A stretch of 64,000 bases of DNA, from assembly GCA_003994795.1 (NCBI GenBank), contig AP018271.1, forward strand, positions 1 to 64,000, read 5' to 3'. The first letter of the stretch is position 1, and the number at the start of each line of letters is the position of its first letter. A program made the position numbers and the translations under genes. Source of the stretch: Cylindrospermum sp. NIES-4074. GTDB taxonomy: Bacteria; Cyanobacteriota; Cyanobacteriia; Cyanobacteriales; Nostocaceae. The notes below the pieces were generated by a model, which worked only from the letters and a program-made list of their open reading frames with translations, had not been told where the DNA came from and did not search any database. Below, piece by piece: positions 45,153-55,641 of the stretch.

Positions 45153-48100
45153 ATGTCATTGCGACTTAGACTAGTTAGCTAGCTCACGTCTCCTCTGCTG
45201 TTGGCTCTGATTCTCCCCTTTTTGCCCACTTCCAGTCACATCCTTTCTGCCACCGCTCAAGCACAGACAACTCAAGACCGGAAAACAGAAGCAGATAAGC
45301 TGTTAGAGCAAGGAAGACAGCAATATCAACGTAGCCAATACCAAGCAGCAATCCAATCTTGGCAACAGGCATTAGCGATTTATCAACAACTTAAAGACCG
45401 CAAAGGGGAAGCCAATTCCCTGAATAATCTGGGCAGTGCTTACAATGACCTGGGGCAATACCCAAAGGCAATTGAGTTTTATCAGCAGTCTTTGGCTATT
45501 GTACGAGAAATCGGCGATCGCAATGGTGTAGCCTCTTCCCTTGGTAATCTGGGCAATGCTTACAATGACCTGGGGCAATACCCAAAGGCAATTGAGTTCT
45601 ATCAGCAATCTTTGGTTATTTTTCAAGAAATAGGAGACCGCAAAGGGGAAGCCGCTTTCCTGAATAATCTGGGCAGTGCTTACCGTTCCCTGGGGCAATA
45701 CCCAAAAGCAATTGAGTTCCATCAGCAGTCTTTAGCTATTGTACGAGAAATCGGCGATCGCAATGGGGTAGCCAATTCCCTGGGTAATCTGGGCATTGCT
45801 TACAGATCCCTGGGGCAATACCCAAAGGCAATTGAGTTTTATCAGCAGTCTTTGGCTATTTTTCGAGAAATCGGCGATCGCAATGGAGAAGCCATTTCCC
45901 TTGGTAATCTAGGCAATGCTTACGATTCCCTGGGGCAATACCCAAAGGCAATAGATTTCCATCAGCAGTCTTTGGCTATTGTACGAGAAATCGGCGATCG
46001 CAATGGTGTAGCCTCTTCCTTGGGTAATCTAGGCAATGCTTACGATTCCCTGGGGCAATACCCAAAGTCAATAGATTTCCATCAGCAGTCTTTAGCTATT
46101 TTTCGAGAAATCGGCGATCGCAATGGTGTAGCCAATTCCTTGAGTAATCTGGGCATTGCTTACCGTATACAGGGGGAATACCCAAAGGCAATAGATTTCT
46201 ATCAGCAGTCTTTGGCTATTGTACGAGAAATCGGCGATCGCAATGGGGAAGCTGCTTCCCTGAATAATCTGGGTGGTGCTTACAGTTCCCTGGGGCAATA
46301 CCCAAAGGCAATTGAGTTCTTTCAGCAGTCTTTGGCTATTTTTCGAGAAATCGGCGATCGCAATGGAGAAGCCATTTCCCTGGGTAATCTAGGCAATGCT
46401 TACAGTTCCCTGGGGCAATACCCAAAGGCAATTGAGTTTTATCAGCAGTCTTTAGCTATTGAACGAGAAATCGGCGATATCGAAGGGCAAGGGCTTACGT
46501 TGAGTAACATTGGCTCAACACTACAAAAACAGCAGCAACCAGAATTAGCCATTGTCTTTTACAAGCAATCAGTTAATGTGCGAGAAGGTATCCGTCAAGA
46601 CTTACGCAAGTTACCCCGTGAGCAACAAGAATCCTACACCCAAACCGTAGCAGATGACTATCGCAGTCTCGCTGATTTGCTGCTTTCCCAAGGACGGGTA
46701 CTAGAGGCTCAACAAGTCTTAGAACTATTAAAAATCCAAGAATTGCGCGACTCTACCAAAGATACTAGAGCAGGTGGTGAAACTCAGGGCAGTCCCCTCA
46801 ATCCATCGGAATCCCGTGTAGTTCCGCCTTATAACAGTGTGATTAATGTAGGACTAAAACTAACTGAATGCGAACGTAAAACCCCCTACTGCCCAGAACG
46901 CGACCAATTACGCAGTTTACGAGATACTGCCAATCAGAAATTTAACCAGGAAGTAGACCGACTTTTAGCTATAGCAAGGCAACAACGGGGTAAAGATCCT
47001 GCTCAACTAGCACAGGAAGAACTCACGGTTGCAGCCCAAAAGGTAGTTACAGCCCAACCCAAGACGGTGTTAATCTATCCCTTAGTTTTAGATGATAAAC
47101 TTTGGCTAGTTTGGGGAACTCAAGCTGGTAAACAGGGGGTTGTATTTAACAGCAAACTCGTGGCTGTTAGTCGCAAAGAATTAGCTACTACAGTGGTGAA
47201 GTTTCGCCAATTGCTAGAACAACCAGGGGACGAAAAAGAATTGCAGCAGGTAAGCCAAAAGCTTTATCAATGGCTAATTGCACCGTTACGAGCAGAGTTA
47301 GACGCTAATAATATCCAGAATTTGGTATTTTCTCTTGACCGTTCCACCCGCTACATCCCTATGGCGGCGCTGTTTGACGGAAAAAAATATGGCTCTCCTA
47401 GACTTGCTATGCAAAATTAATACTTAATACCAGCTAAATTCATTAGATAGCAAGGGATTCAATACAATCAAATTGTATTTTTATTAAATTTGTTGTTTTG
47501 TCTGGATGAAACCTCACCAGATAAAGATTTTCAGCCTTTTTTAGCTATTAATTTATCATACCCAAACTGGGAGAGCCAAAAATATTTAGTCGAATCTTTT
47601 AACACTTCTACTATTTTAACTTCGGGATTAACGAATACAAATGAAAGACTTTCACCCAAAATCGAGGATGATCCTGTATTGGGATTAGGACTTTCTGATA
47701 CAGTTCCTAACTTCAATCCTCTCCCCAATGTCAAAGATGAAATTAACGCTATTATCCGCACAGCCAGTAACCCAAATGGTATTTATCCTGGTTTGTCTCG
47801 AATCAATAAAGATTTTTCTAAAGATGCTTTTAAAGACTTGATTGACTATCGCATTTTGCATATTGCCACCCACGGTCAATTTATTTCTAGCAACCCAGAA
47901 GGCTCTTTTCTGCTTTTGGGAAATGGGAATAAATTCAATATTACAGAAATCAAAAATCTGACTGATTTAGGTGGAATTCATTTAGTGGTACTATCAGCCT
48001 GTGAAACAGCGCGGGGTGGAGAAGATCAAGAAGGTATAGAAGTATCAGGAATCAGTTACTACTTCCTGACTAGTGGTGCTAAATCGGTAATTGCTTCTCT

Positions 48101-48359
48101 GTGGTTAGTCAATGATGCCAGCACCAGTAAATTAATGCGGCTATTTTATGAAAATCTCGCAACTGGGAAGATGACGAAAACGGCAGCTTTGCGTCAAGCA
48201 CAATTGAGTATGATTGCAGGTAAAAACCAGAACAGTGATACCAACCGCAGTAGTGTAAATTATACGCCAGGGAAAACAGGAAATTCTGCCTTAATCTCTC
48301 GTAATCTCAGTCATCCTTACTATTGGTCTCCCTTTATTTTGATTGGCAATGGGCTGTAA
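45153..48359 (+). pseudogene. Third TPR-CHAT gene, broken by a nonsense codon and a MITE
   Basis: An ATG at 45153 begins the same leader as the paralogues (MSLRLRLVS), but TAG at 45180-45182 interrupts it. The rest reads on from about 45201 (alternative TTG) through 11 TPR units to about 47390. A 187-bp MITE splits the CHAT domain there. Codons resume at 47586 with the catalytic His (HIATHG) and Cys (LSACETA) intact to 48359. Deleting the MITE and one target copy gives FDGKKYLVESF without any shift. Two products could still be made, but full function is unlikely. Confidence 0.8.
47391..47577. repeat. 187-bp MITE in the CHAT gene with 8-bp target duplication
   Basis: AAAAATAT at 47383-47390 and 47578-47585 flanks ends GGCTCTCC and GGAGAGCC, which extend to imperfect 21-bp inverted repeats. 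ISL3-family elements have GGCTCT-type ends and 8-bp AT-rich duplications, so an ISL3 transposase may mobilise it. No coding capacity of its own was recognised. Confidence 0.85.
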
Positions 48360-48398
48360 AATAGTGAATAATGGTGTCAATGCTTACTCAAACCTCAA

Positions 48399-49745
48399 AT
48401 GACAGATTTTGAACTGGAAAAGGCTATCCAACAATATCATGCTGCTCTTGAGGATGTAGTTCAGACTCTTGAACCATTAACTCCTCTTTCTCAACCAGAA
48501 GCTCCATCTGCAAAAGTTTCTCCTAAAATTGTTGACTCTAAACCTGCTATAAAAAATCAAAGTTCTCCTGCTCAAGTTCTCCGAGTTTTGATTGCACGAG
48601 ATCGGGTTAATTCTATCTTAGAGATACTCGCTAATTCTGTAAATTTTCCTCTTCCATCTGGTGAAAGCTTAGAAAAAATCAATCAACTTGATGAAAGGTT
48701 GAGAAAACAGGTTAACGTTATTGCACCCTTGATTGAATCTGCTAATTTACGTGCTAGTTTTCATCCTGATGAAAAAGCCTGGTGGTGGTTTCTGGAAGTT
48801 TCTAAAACCCAGTGGAGCGATAGATTTGATTGGCTCTGGAGCGGGGTTTCTGTTACCTGTTTAACCGTTTCCTTGGGCTTGATTGGTGACATTTCCCCTC
48901 GCTTTTTGACTGGTGTACCCGATGCCTTTGGTGCTGTTGCAGTTAGTACCCAAAGTATTCTTACTCTTCTTGTTGCTGGTGGCGCACTCACAAAAATTGG
49001 TCAAGAATCTCTCAGACAGTTACTAAAAACAATTAATATTCCCGAAAAATATTGGCATGAATTAGGCGCATTTGCTTCTTTTTTGGTAGTTTTAGGTTTG
49101 TTCAGTTTTCGCCAATATTTACCACAAATTGCTACAAATTTCTATACTAATCCAGGGATAGAAAGCCGGAAAAAAGGTGATTGGAGTAGTGCTGATGAAC
49201 AATTTAATCGGGCTATTAAATTAAATGCTGATGATGCCCAAGCACATTTTCAATTGGGCAATCTTTACGAAGACATGCAAATGGTTGACAAAGCTCGTCC
49301 AGAATATCAATTAGCTATTCAAGGAGGAATCATTGGTGCAACTAATAATTTAGCACGATTAAATATTTTTAAAAAAGATTATTCTGGGGCAGTTTCCCTA
49401 CTTCTCAAAGCTTTAGATACAGATAAAAAACAGCCTTTAGACTCAAAGATAAAACATACTGTTCTCAAAAATCTGGGTTGGGCGCGACTGATGCAAAAAA
49501 ACTATCCAGATGCTGAAGCCAAGTTATTAGAAGCCATTGATTTACAATCTACTCTCAAGTTAGAAAAGTATGATATTGCTGATGTTTATTGTCTCCTAGC
49601 CCAAGTAAAGGAAGCCCAAGGTGATAAAAAAGGAGCATTATTAAAATGGAAAACTTGTAACCAGTACGCCAATATTACCATTCCTGAACAGGATGAATGG
49701 GCAACAATGGCTCAAAAGCGTTTGATACCCAAGGAGACTAAATGA
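48399..49745 (+). CDS. Membrane TPR protein of the CHAT cluster
   Basis: The 448 residues have an N-terminal helical domain (about 1-140), three hydrophobic segments (about 147-170, 178-200, 222-245; the clearest are SVTCLTVSLGLIG and ASFLVVLGLFSF), and C-terminal TPR units from about 255 (KKGDWSSADEQFNRAIKLNAD). It follows the broken CHAT gene by 39 bp and overlaps the next gene by 4 bp (ATGA). It probably presents TPRs at one membrane face. The function within the protease cluster is inferred from context only. Confidence 0.7.
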   Translation: MTDFELEKAIQQYHAALEDVVQTLEPLTPLSQPEAPSAKVSPKIVDSKPAIKNQSSPAQVLRVLIARDRVNSILEILANSVNFPLPSGESLEKINQLDERLRKQVNVIAPLIESANLRASFHPDEKAWWWFLEVSKTQWSDRFDWLWSGVSVTCLTVSLGLIGDISPRFLTGVPDAFGAVAVSTQSILTLLVAGGALTKIGQESLRQLLKTINIPEKYWHELGAFASFLVVLGLFSFRQYLPQIATNFYTNPGIESRKKGDWSSADEQFNRAIKLNADDAQAHFQLGNLYEDMQMVDKARPEYQLAIQGGIIGATNNLARLNIFKKDYSGAVSLLLKALDTDKKQPLDSKIKHTVLKNLGWARLMQKNYPDAEAKLLEAIDLQSTLKLEKYDIADVYCLLAQVKEAQGDKKGALLKWKTCNQYANITIPEQDEWATMAQKRLIPKETK

Positions 49746-50911
49746 TCAAATTCACTGTTTTCATACTTGCATTGGTGACGTTTTTTCCTGTTGCTGTTAT
49801 GGCTCAAACTGCTAAAATTTATTCTATTTCCGGCATAGGTAAGGTAAGAATACAGCGAGAAAAACGCACGGATTGGATTCCTGTTCGTCAAGCTGTTGAT
49901 TTATATGAAGGTGATCAAATCTTACCGGATAAAGGAGTTAAAGTTTATGTCCGGTGTCCTGATTGGAGCAAACCTGTTCTTGTCAAAGCCGGAGTGCCAT
50001 CAGGTATGGGTTCAATTTGTCTTAGCTGGGTGAATCGAGATTATAGAGGTTCTCAAGCTGAGGGAACAATTGGCGGAATTGATGATACTATTCCCTACTT
50101 GATTACTCCTCGTCATAGTCTGTTACTCAGTCATACTCCTTTAATTAGTTGGCATCAAGTTTCTGGAGTGACAGAATACACGATTGAAGTAACAGGTGCA
50201 ACAGGCTTAATGTGGCGGACTAAAACCAAGGAAACTCAGCTTGTTTATGCTGGTAAACCTTTGGCTGCGGGCGTTCCCTACTCTATCATCATCCGCACCA
50301 ATACCGGAAAATCTTCCCAGGAGGATAATTACAATTCTGAGCAAAAAGCTACTAATCTGGAATTTAGAATCCTGCGTAAATCTGAGGCAGAAGTAGTAAA
50401 ATCAGAAAGTGCCAAAATTGCTTCCAGTTCTGTAAATAACGAAGCAGACGCTTTAACGCTGGCAAATTTTTATAGTAACTACGTTTTACCCCAATCTGTG
50501 ATTCAAGCCTATCAATTACCTGCTAATACATTTGAGACTTATAGCTTAACTGGTGATGCGATCGCAATTTTAGAATCTTTGTTGCAACAGGGAAAACAGT
50601 CTGCTCTCATTTATCGTACTTTGGGCGATCTCTATTGGCAAACTGGACTTGTCCGTCTTGCAGAAACCAATTATTTGAAAGCAGTTGATTCGGTTCAGGG
50701 ACTAGAAGATATGGAAGATTGGACACTAGCTCAATCTAGTTTAGGACAAGTCTATGCTGCAATAGATGACTATAATAAAGCATTAGAACATTTAAACCAA
50801 GCTAGGGTAGGCTATATCTTTCTTGGAGATAACAGACTTGCAGAGGTTCTCCAACGCCAAATCAAAAAAATCAATAAGACCTCAGCTAATTCACAAGAGG
50901 TAAAAAATTAG
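49742..50911 (+). CDS. Secreted FecR-like/TPR protein of the CHAT cluster
   Basis: The 389 residues have a cleavable signal peptide (IKFTVFILALVTFFPVAVMAQ). A FecR-like N-terminal region (RIQREKRTDWIPVRQAVDLYEGDQIL) comes next, then an Ig-like beta segment near 120-190, and TPR units near 280-370 (LIYRTLGDLYWQTGLVRLAE). The start overlaps the preceding stop (ATGA), so both are translationally coupled. It is likely periplasmic, like the CHAT proteins. No enzyme motif is visible. Confidence 0.65.
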   Translation: MIKFTVFILALVTFFPVAVMAQTAKIYSISGIGKVRIQREKRTDWIPVRQAVDLYEGDQILPDKGVKVYVRCPDWSKPVLVKAGVPSGMGSICLSWVNRDYRGSQAEGTIGGIDDTIPYLITPRHSLLLSHTPLISWHQVSGVTEYTIEVTGATGLMWRTKTKETQLVYAGKPLAAGVPYSIIIRTNTGKSSQEDNYNSEQKATNLEFRILRKSEAEVVKSESAKIASSSVNNEADALTLANFYSNYVLPQSVIQAYQLPANTFETYSLTGDAIAILESLLQQGKQSALIYRTLGDLYWQTGLVRLAETNYLKAVDSVQGLEDMEDWTLAQSSLGQVYAAIDDYNKALEHLNQARVGYIFLGDNRLAEVLQRQIKKINKTSANSQEVKN

Positions 50912-51364
50912 ACATTTTCTTAAATGATCAAGAATCAAGAGACATACTTAATTCACGTCTCTTGGTAACATAAAAACAATTTATGCTAGTTCTTACGCTA
51001 TATCTGGTACGGAGTCGATTTCAATTTCTGTTGCTACTGTGTCAGCTAATTGTTCAATAAGTACCTGTGCAAAATTAATTGCATATATTTTATTGATTTA
51101 TCCCTTATGTAGTCCTTATGCAATAAGGAAGTCAGGAAAATTCAGATGTGTAAATAATTTTGCATGACTACTTATCATCCTTGAACTCTAATTGAGTCAA
51201 GGTTTGGCTGTTAAACTCTTCTTGTGCAATCATGTGATTGACCTCATAGATGGGGTTGCAAAAAGCAATGGCGATCGCGGACTCTTCCCGGAGAGCGATC
51301 GCCTTTGTTTTTCCCTCGTTAGCTTTATACTGGTGGGTAGCACCAGTAGCAAAAACCTAGTGTT
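50912..51364. other. Intergenic region with HIP1 hairpin
   Basis: No gene is supported. GGCGATCGC (51270-51278) and GCGATCGCC (51295-51303) form a 9-bp stem followed by TTTGTTTTT. It could terminate plus-strand transcription and lies just before the helicase gene. Confidence 0.5.
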
Positions 51365-54199
51365 GTGACTAACAACAAACCAACTGATTACGCCGCTATT
51401 ATCCGCGCTGCTAACCAAACTGTTCCAGAACCACCTGAATGGCTAACTGTGGGCAAACATATTTACTCCCCAGAGTATGGAATAGGTGAAGTCATGGCAT
51501 TATTGGGCAGGCAGTTAATTGTTAAGTTTGTTGAAGAGGTAACTCCAACTCAATTTGGCGATTGGGAAGAAGCGATCGCTATTGGCTCAATTCAATCAAG
51601 TAACGCCAACTTGGTTTCTTCCACAACGTTGATTGAAGAAACTAATACAAGAGCTGCAACAGTTTCCGAACGCATTCAACAAATCCCCCACCTGGCATTT
51701 CAGTCTGTAGCTCAAGAATTGATTGCAAGCATCACGGCGGTGGATATCAAAAATCCCAACCAAGGGATAGTTCACCCCGTACCCAGCGATTTACCGCCTG
51801 CTTTACGTTTGGCGTTGCAAAATAGCGGTATCACCAACATTTATTCTCATCAACTAGAAGCTCTGACAAAATTACGTGCTGGGTTTGACCTAAGTATTAC
51901 CACACCCACAGCCAGCGGGAAGACACTGTGCTACAACCTCGCTATCCTCGAATCGTGTCTCAAACAACCGCAAACAACAGCATTATATATTTTCCCACTT
52001 AAGGCATTAGCCCTCGACCAAATGCGAAAGTTGCGATCGCTTGTTAAGGCAATGCCCAACAACCGTATCAAACTAGCATTAATGACGGGGGATACACCCA
52101 CATCCGAACGGCAGCGTTTGTTTATTCCTAATCCACCAAACATCTTGGCAGTTAGTCCCGACTTGTTGCACCACTATCTTTATAATGTGCGCCGTCGAGA
52201 TGAGGGAGAAGGATGGCGGCAGTTTTTAAGACAGTTACGTTATTGTGTAATTGACGAAAGCCACACCTACATTGGTGCTTTTGGCGCGCACTTTGCTAAT
52301 TTGATGCGGCGGCTGAGGTTAGCAGTTGATGCTGTTGGCGGTAATTCCCAAAGGCTACAATTTATCTGCTCTAGTGCCACAATTGGTAATCCCCAAGAGA
52401 TGGCATTGCGCTTCAGTGGCAGAACCCAGCAACCCCAAAGACTACACTTAATTGAACGTAGTGGCGCTGCTAGTGCAGGACGCACCTTATTATGCCTTGC
52501 TCCAAATAGTGCAGCTAATGTTGAAGCTTCCAAAATTGTGATTTCCTGGTTGCAGCATCATCTCAGTGGTATTGTCTTCTGTAACTCTCGTGCTGCTGTC
52601 AAAGGTTTACTAGGGTTAATCCAAAGGGAGACACAACGCCTTGGGTTAGGTTATTTAACAAGCAAGGTGGCAGTGTTCTACAGTTCATTGACAGGCGATC
52701 GCCGCCGAGACATTATTCAAAAACTGCAAGCTGGACAAATTAAAGTAATTATCTCAACCTCTAGCTTGGAAGCGGGAATTGATCTACCTGAGCTAGACTG
52801 CTGTTTGCTGCGTGGGTTTCCGGGTAGTTTAATGTCATTTTGGCAACGAGTAGGAAGAGCCGGACGCAAGCAGCATGGACTTGTAATTTATCTACCTTTG
52901 GGACAAAATCCTATTGATGTATTCTACGCTCGGCATAGCGAACAGTTACTGTCAGGTGAGGTTGAATCTGCTGCTTTTAACCCAGACTATCCCACAATTC
53001 TAGGCAAACATTTAGAATGCGGCTGCATTGAAAGTAGTCTGGCTTTAAAGGAACTCAATAGCCGTTTCGGAAAAGCCACCGACGCAGTTGCAGGTTCTCT
53101 TTTACAACAAAACAAAATTTTTCTGAGTAATAATGGAAAACTTTGGGGAAGGGGTTATCCGCACAAAGACATCAATCTCAGAAGCAGCCCTCAAACCTCG
53201 ATTTCCTTAATTGAGAAGCACACAGGCGAAATTTTAGAAATTATGTCACTTTCGCTTGCCCATCGGGAGGTATTTCCGCAAGCTGTATATATGGTGCAAG
53301 ATGGCAGTGGCGAGTTAATAGCCTACCGCAGCGAAAGCCTTAACGAAGAGAAAGGGGAAGCATTACTAGCTTATCTAGGTAAAGATACAGATTTATTTAC
53401 TGAAGCCGAATCAGAATTAGATATTCAACCACTTTCTACATTGGCAGAGTCCAAAATTATCCCCACCAAAATTAAAGATGCTCGGTTGCGTTTAACCCTT
53501 GTTTGGGGAGAAATTACTAATTCTGTTACAGGTTATCGGTTGATGAAACGCACTTATGGGATGACTTGTAAAAATCAGCGTTGTGGTAACTACAAAAAAC
53601 CGCTTGAAGGGAAAACTTGCTCGTTGTGTAGGCATCCTCTAGGAGCAGCTGAAGTAACAAAACTTCAGTCAGAAGTAGTATTTGAGGAGCCATATGTTAC
53701 AAAATACCAAGCGCCTTGCGTACTGGTAGAAATAAATGAAACCCTACAAAAAGCGATACAAGTACAAGTCAACAAATATAAACAAGAAATTATAACATCC
53801 ACAGGAGGTGAAGTTCCTGAACAATATCAAACATTATGGACTAGTAGTGCTGATTTTACAGCAGTCCATAGCATCCAACACCAAATAGTAAAAGCTGTAC
53901 CTCTGGTAGTTTTGTCCTCTAGCCTAGATGTGGATGGAATAGTTACGCAAAAAGAAACTAGAACAATTGGCTACTTTTTTGACACTTGTGAAGGTGGTAA
54001 TGGAGCAGCAGAAGCTATCTTTTCTGACTTGACCAATTTCGCTGCTAAAGCATATGCGCTAGCAGCTGAATGTGATTGTGAAGCAGGTTGTCCAAGGTGT
54101 CTACATTCAACTGGTTGTCCGCAGCATAATGAAGCACTGCATAAAGATTTAGGTTTGTTTTTGTTGGATGCGATAAGTCAAGCAACCCAGAACACCTAA
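51365..54199 (+). CDS. DEAD/DEAH helicase with DUF1998 zinc domain (MrfA/YprA-like)
   Basis: The 944 residues start at GTG. A conserved N-terminal extension (about 1-60) precedes helicase motif I (PTASGKTLCYN, about 180), motif II DESH at 297-300, CSSATIG as motif III, and C-terminal motifs STSSLEAGIDLPEL and QRVGRAGRKQHG. The DUF1998 end has four Cys (CDCEAGCPRCLHSTGC), which bind zinc in MrfA, a DNA-repair helicase family. No partner nuclease or methyltransferase is adjacent, so a DISARM-type system is not indicated. Length is normal. Confidence 0.85.
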   Translation: MTNNKPTDYAAIIRAANQTVPEPPEWLTVGKHIYSPEYGIGEVMALLGRQLIVKFVEEVTPTQFGDWEEAIAIGSIQSSNANLVSSTTLIEETNTRAATVSERIQQIPHLAFQSVAQELIASITAVDIKNPNQGIVHPVPSDLPPALRLALQNSGITNIYSHQLEALTKLRAGFDLSITTPTASGKTLCYNLAILESCLKQPQTTALYIFPLKALALDQMRKLRSLVKAMPNNRIKLALMTGDTPTSERQRLFIPNPPNILAVSPDLLHHYLYNVRRRDEGEGWRQFLRQLRYCVIDESHTYIGAFGAHFANLMRRLRLAVDAVGGNSQRLQFICSSATIGNPQEMALRFSGRTQQPQRLHLIERSGAASAGRTLLCLAPNSAANVEASKIVISWLQHHLSGIVFCNSRAAVKGLLGLIQRETQRLGLGYLTSKVAVFYSSLTGDRRRDIIQKLQAGQIKVIISTSSLEAGIDLPELDCCLLRGFPGSLMSFWQRVGRAGRKQHGLVIYLPLGQNPIDVFYARHSEQLLSGEVESAAFNPDYPTILGKHLECGCIESSLALKELNSRFGKATDAVAGSLLQQNKIFLSNNGKLWGRGYPHKDINLRSSPQTSISLIEKHTGEILEIMSLSLAHREVFPQAVYMVQDGSGELIAYRSESLNEEKGEALLAYLGKDTDLFTEAESELDIQPLSTLAESKIIPTKIKDARLRLTLVWGEITNSVTGYRLMKRTYGMTCKNQRCGNYKKPLEGKTCSLCRHPLGAAEVTKLQSEVVFEEPYVTKYQAPCVLVEINETLQKAIQVQVNKYKQEIITSTGGEVPEQYQTLWTSSADFTAVHSIQHQIVKAVPLVVLSSSLDVDGIVTQKETRTIGYFFDTCEGGNGAAEAIFSDLTNFAAKAYALAAECDCEAGCPRCLHSTGCPQHNEALHKDLGLFLLDAISQATQNT

Positions 54200-54346
54200 A
54201 GAGCTATTCCACTAATATGATTTGACAAAAACAAATTTAGTTTTACCACATAATCCACCATTTCTAAATATAGAAATTTACCAAATATAATTCTAGGTTT
54301 TGTTATTATTATGACATTTTAATTTTTGGTTTTTCAGTACCTAATA

Positions 54347-55533
54347 AGCTGTTGTGCAGCTAAATTGAATAAACAGCATTGCCTTTATTTTTGACTTTGC
54401 GCTCCCATTGAATAATAAGGACTCCTTCGTTTAGTAATTTAATTAATAGTTCTTCTAACTGTTCTACCGATTTAAATAATCTGTGAGCTATATATTCTTT
54501 CGCTGAATGCCATACCAGTTCAATTAAATTATAATCTGGACTATAAGGTGGTAAAAATTCCAGAATAATATTTGGCATTTCTGCCTCAATACGAGCCAAA
54601 ATATCTTTTCTTTTATGGTAACTAGCATTGTCAAGAATAATAACTATTTTCGCCGAATTATCATGAAAGTCTTTAGGCTTATTTCCTGCTTCTATCCATT
54701 CCTGTCTTAAAAAATGATTGAGAGATTTCAACTGTTCATAAAACACATCTGCATTTCCCTGTTTAATCACAAAATTTATTCTTTTCTTGTCATGATAACG
54801 CAACCCTCCCATAATATTCACTCTTCCTCTTCTTCTTTGTCCTGTCACCTCTTTTCTCTTGCCTTTCTTTCCCCATGTTTTTCTTCTTATCACTCTTAAA
54901 CTAAATCCACTCTCATCCCAAAACCATACCTGTAAACGCTCTGGGGCTGATTTTGTTATTTTTAAATATTCGGCTAATTTTTCTTTAAATAACTTACGTT
55001 TCTCTGGATTTTGTTTGTCCTCTAGGCTGTACTTTGCCCAAAGATAAACGTACTTTTTTCTCTCTAAAATTCTCCTTACTTGCGAACTACTTAACTTTAT
55101 TCCTGTCTCTATTTCTAGATATGTCGCTAGTCTTGCAGATGTCCATCTACCAAATTCATATCCACATTCATCAGGGTTCTTCTCAATTACTTCCAACAAC
55201 AAATTCTCATATTCTTTTGTTATTTTACGGAAGTTACCTTCTCTTCTTCCATCTAAAAAACTGTCTATGTTATCCGGATCACCATGCACTGCCCAATATG
55301 CTACTGTTGTATATGCTATGTCTAAAAAATCACTTATTTCCTGGTAAGTTTTACCGTCATTCATCAACAATAAGATGAGAATCTTCTCTCTTACATAGGG
55401 ATTTTCTTGCTCTTTTAGGTTTTTTAATAGCCGTTCCCTCTGCTCTGGAGATAAATGGTTTTTTGCTGGCATACCTTCCTAGTCTTTGCTTGATTACCTA
55501 ACCTCTATTATACAATCAAGCTGCACAACAGCT
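54347..55533 (-). mobile_element. Complete IS630-family element
   Basis: An 18-bp perfect inverted pair (54344-54361 with 55519-55536), including TA target bases at both ends, encloses a 1187-bp element. The ends read AGCTGTTGTGCAGC outward and the transposase gene is intact. The TA duplication at 54345-54346 and 55534-55535 is typical of IS630/Tc1. It is a different lineage from the 28.4-kb derivative, whose ends start CAGCA. Confidence 0.85.
54360..55472 (-). CDS. IS630-family transposase
   Basis: The 370 residues have an N-terminal HTH (NDGKTYQEISDFLDIAYTTV), a linker and second HTH (ATYLEIETGIKLSSSQVRRI), and an IS630 DDE domain: first Asp in FWDESGFSLRV, second in IVIILDNASYHK, Glu in LPPYSPDYNLIELVWHSAKE. 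The stop codon lies in the terminal repeat. No frameshift is seen, so it is probably active. Confidence 0.9.
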   Translation of the reverse strand: MPAKNHLSPEQRERLLKNLKEQENPYVREKILILLLMNDGKTYQEISDFLDIAYTTVAYWAVHGDPDNIDSFLDGRREGNFRKITKEYENLLLEVIEKNPDECGYEFGRWTSARLATYLEIETGIKLSSSQVRRILERKKYVYLWAKYSLEDKQNPEKRKLFKEKLAEYLKITKSAPERLQVWFWDESGFSLRVIRRKTWGKKGKRKEVTGQRRRGRVNIMGGLRYHDKKRINFVIKQGNADVFYEQLKSLNHFLRQEWIEAGNKPKDFHDNSAKIVIILDNASYHKRKDILARIEAEMPNIILEFLPPYSPDYNLIELVWHSAKEYIAHRLFKSVEQLEELLIKLLNEGVLIIQWERKVKNKGNAVYSI

Positions 55534-55591
55534 TATCCTCAGCCATGCCGTCCGGATAGTGACGCCTTATTATTTCTCTCCAGCAATCGTT

Positions 55592-55641
55592 GCGATGGCG
55601 TACCCGCCCACCAGAGGCGATGGCGTACCCGCCCACCAGAG
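55592..55641. repeat. Two tandem 25-bp GATGGCGTACCC units
   Basis: The unit starting GCGATGGCGTACCCGCC is repeated exactly at 55592-55616 and 55617-55641 and is followed by GCGATCGC. It belongs to the dispersed HIP1-linked repeats of Nostoc genomes. The surrounding 55534-56259 has no supported gene. Confidence 0.75.

Noticed and set aside
45372-45722. Minus-strand reading frame of 116 codons
   Set aside because: Antisense mirror of the TPR array, with the same periodicity.
41954-46480. Regular DNA repeats that could suggest a CRISPR array
   Set aside because: They are 120-bp in-frame TPR units with no variable spacers of 30-40 bp.
51365-54199. DISARM-type defence helicase
   Set aside because: No DrmB/DrmC or methyltransferase partner adjoins; the length and Cys pattern fit MrfA/YprA.
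54714-55378. Plus-strand frames in the IS630 element
   Set aside because: Antisense to the transposase; no family resemblance.
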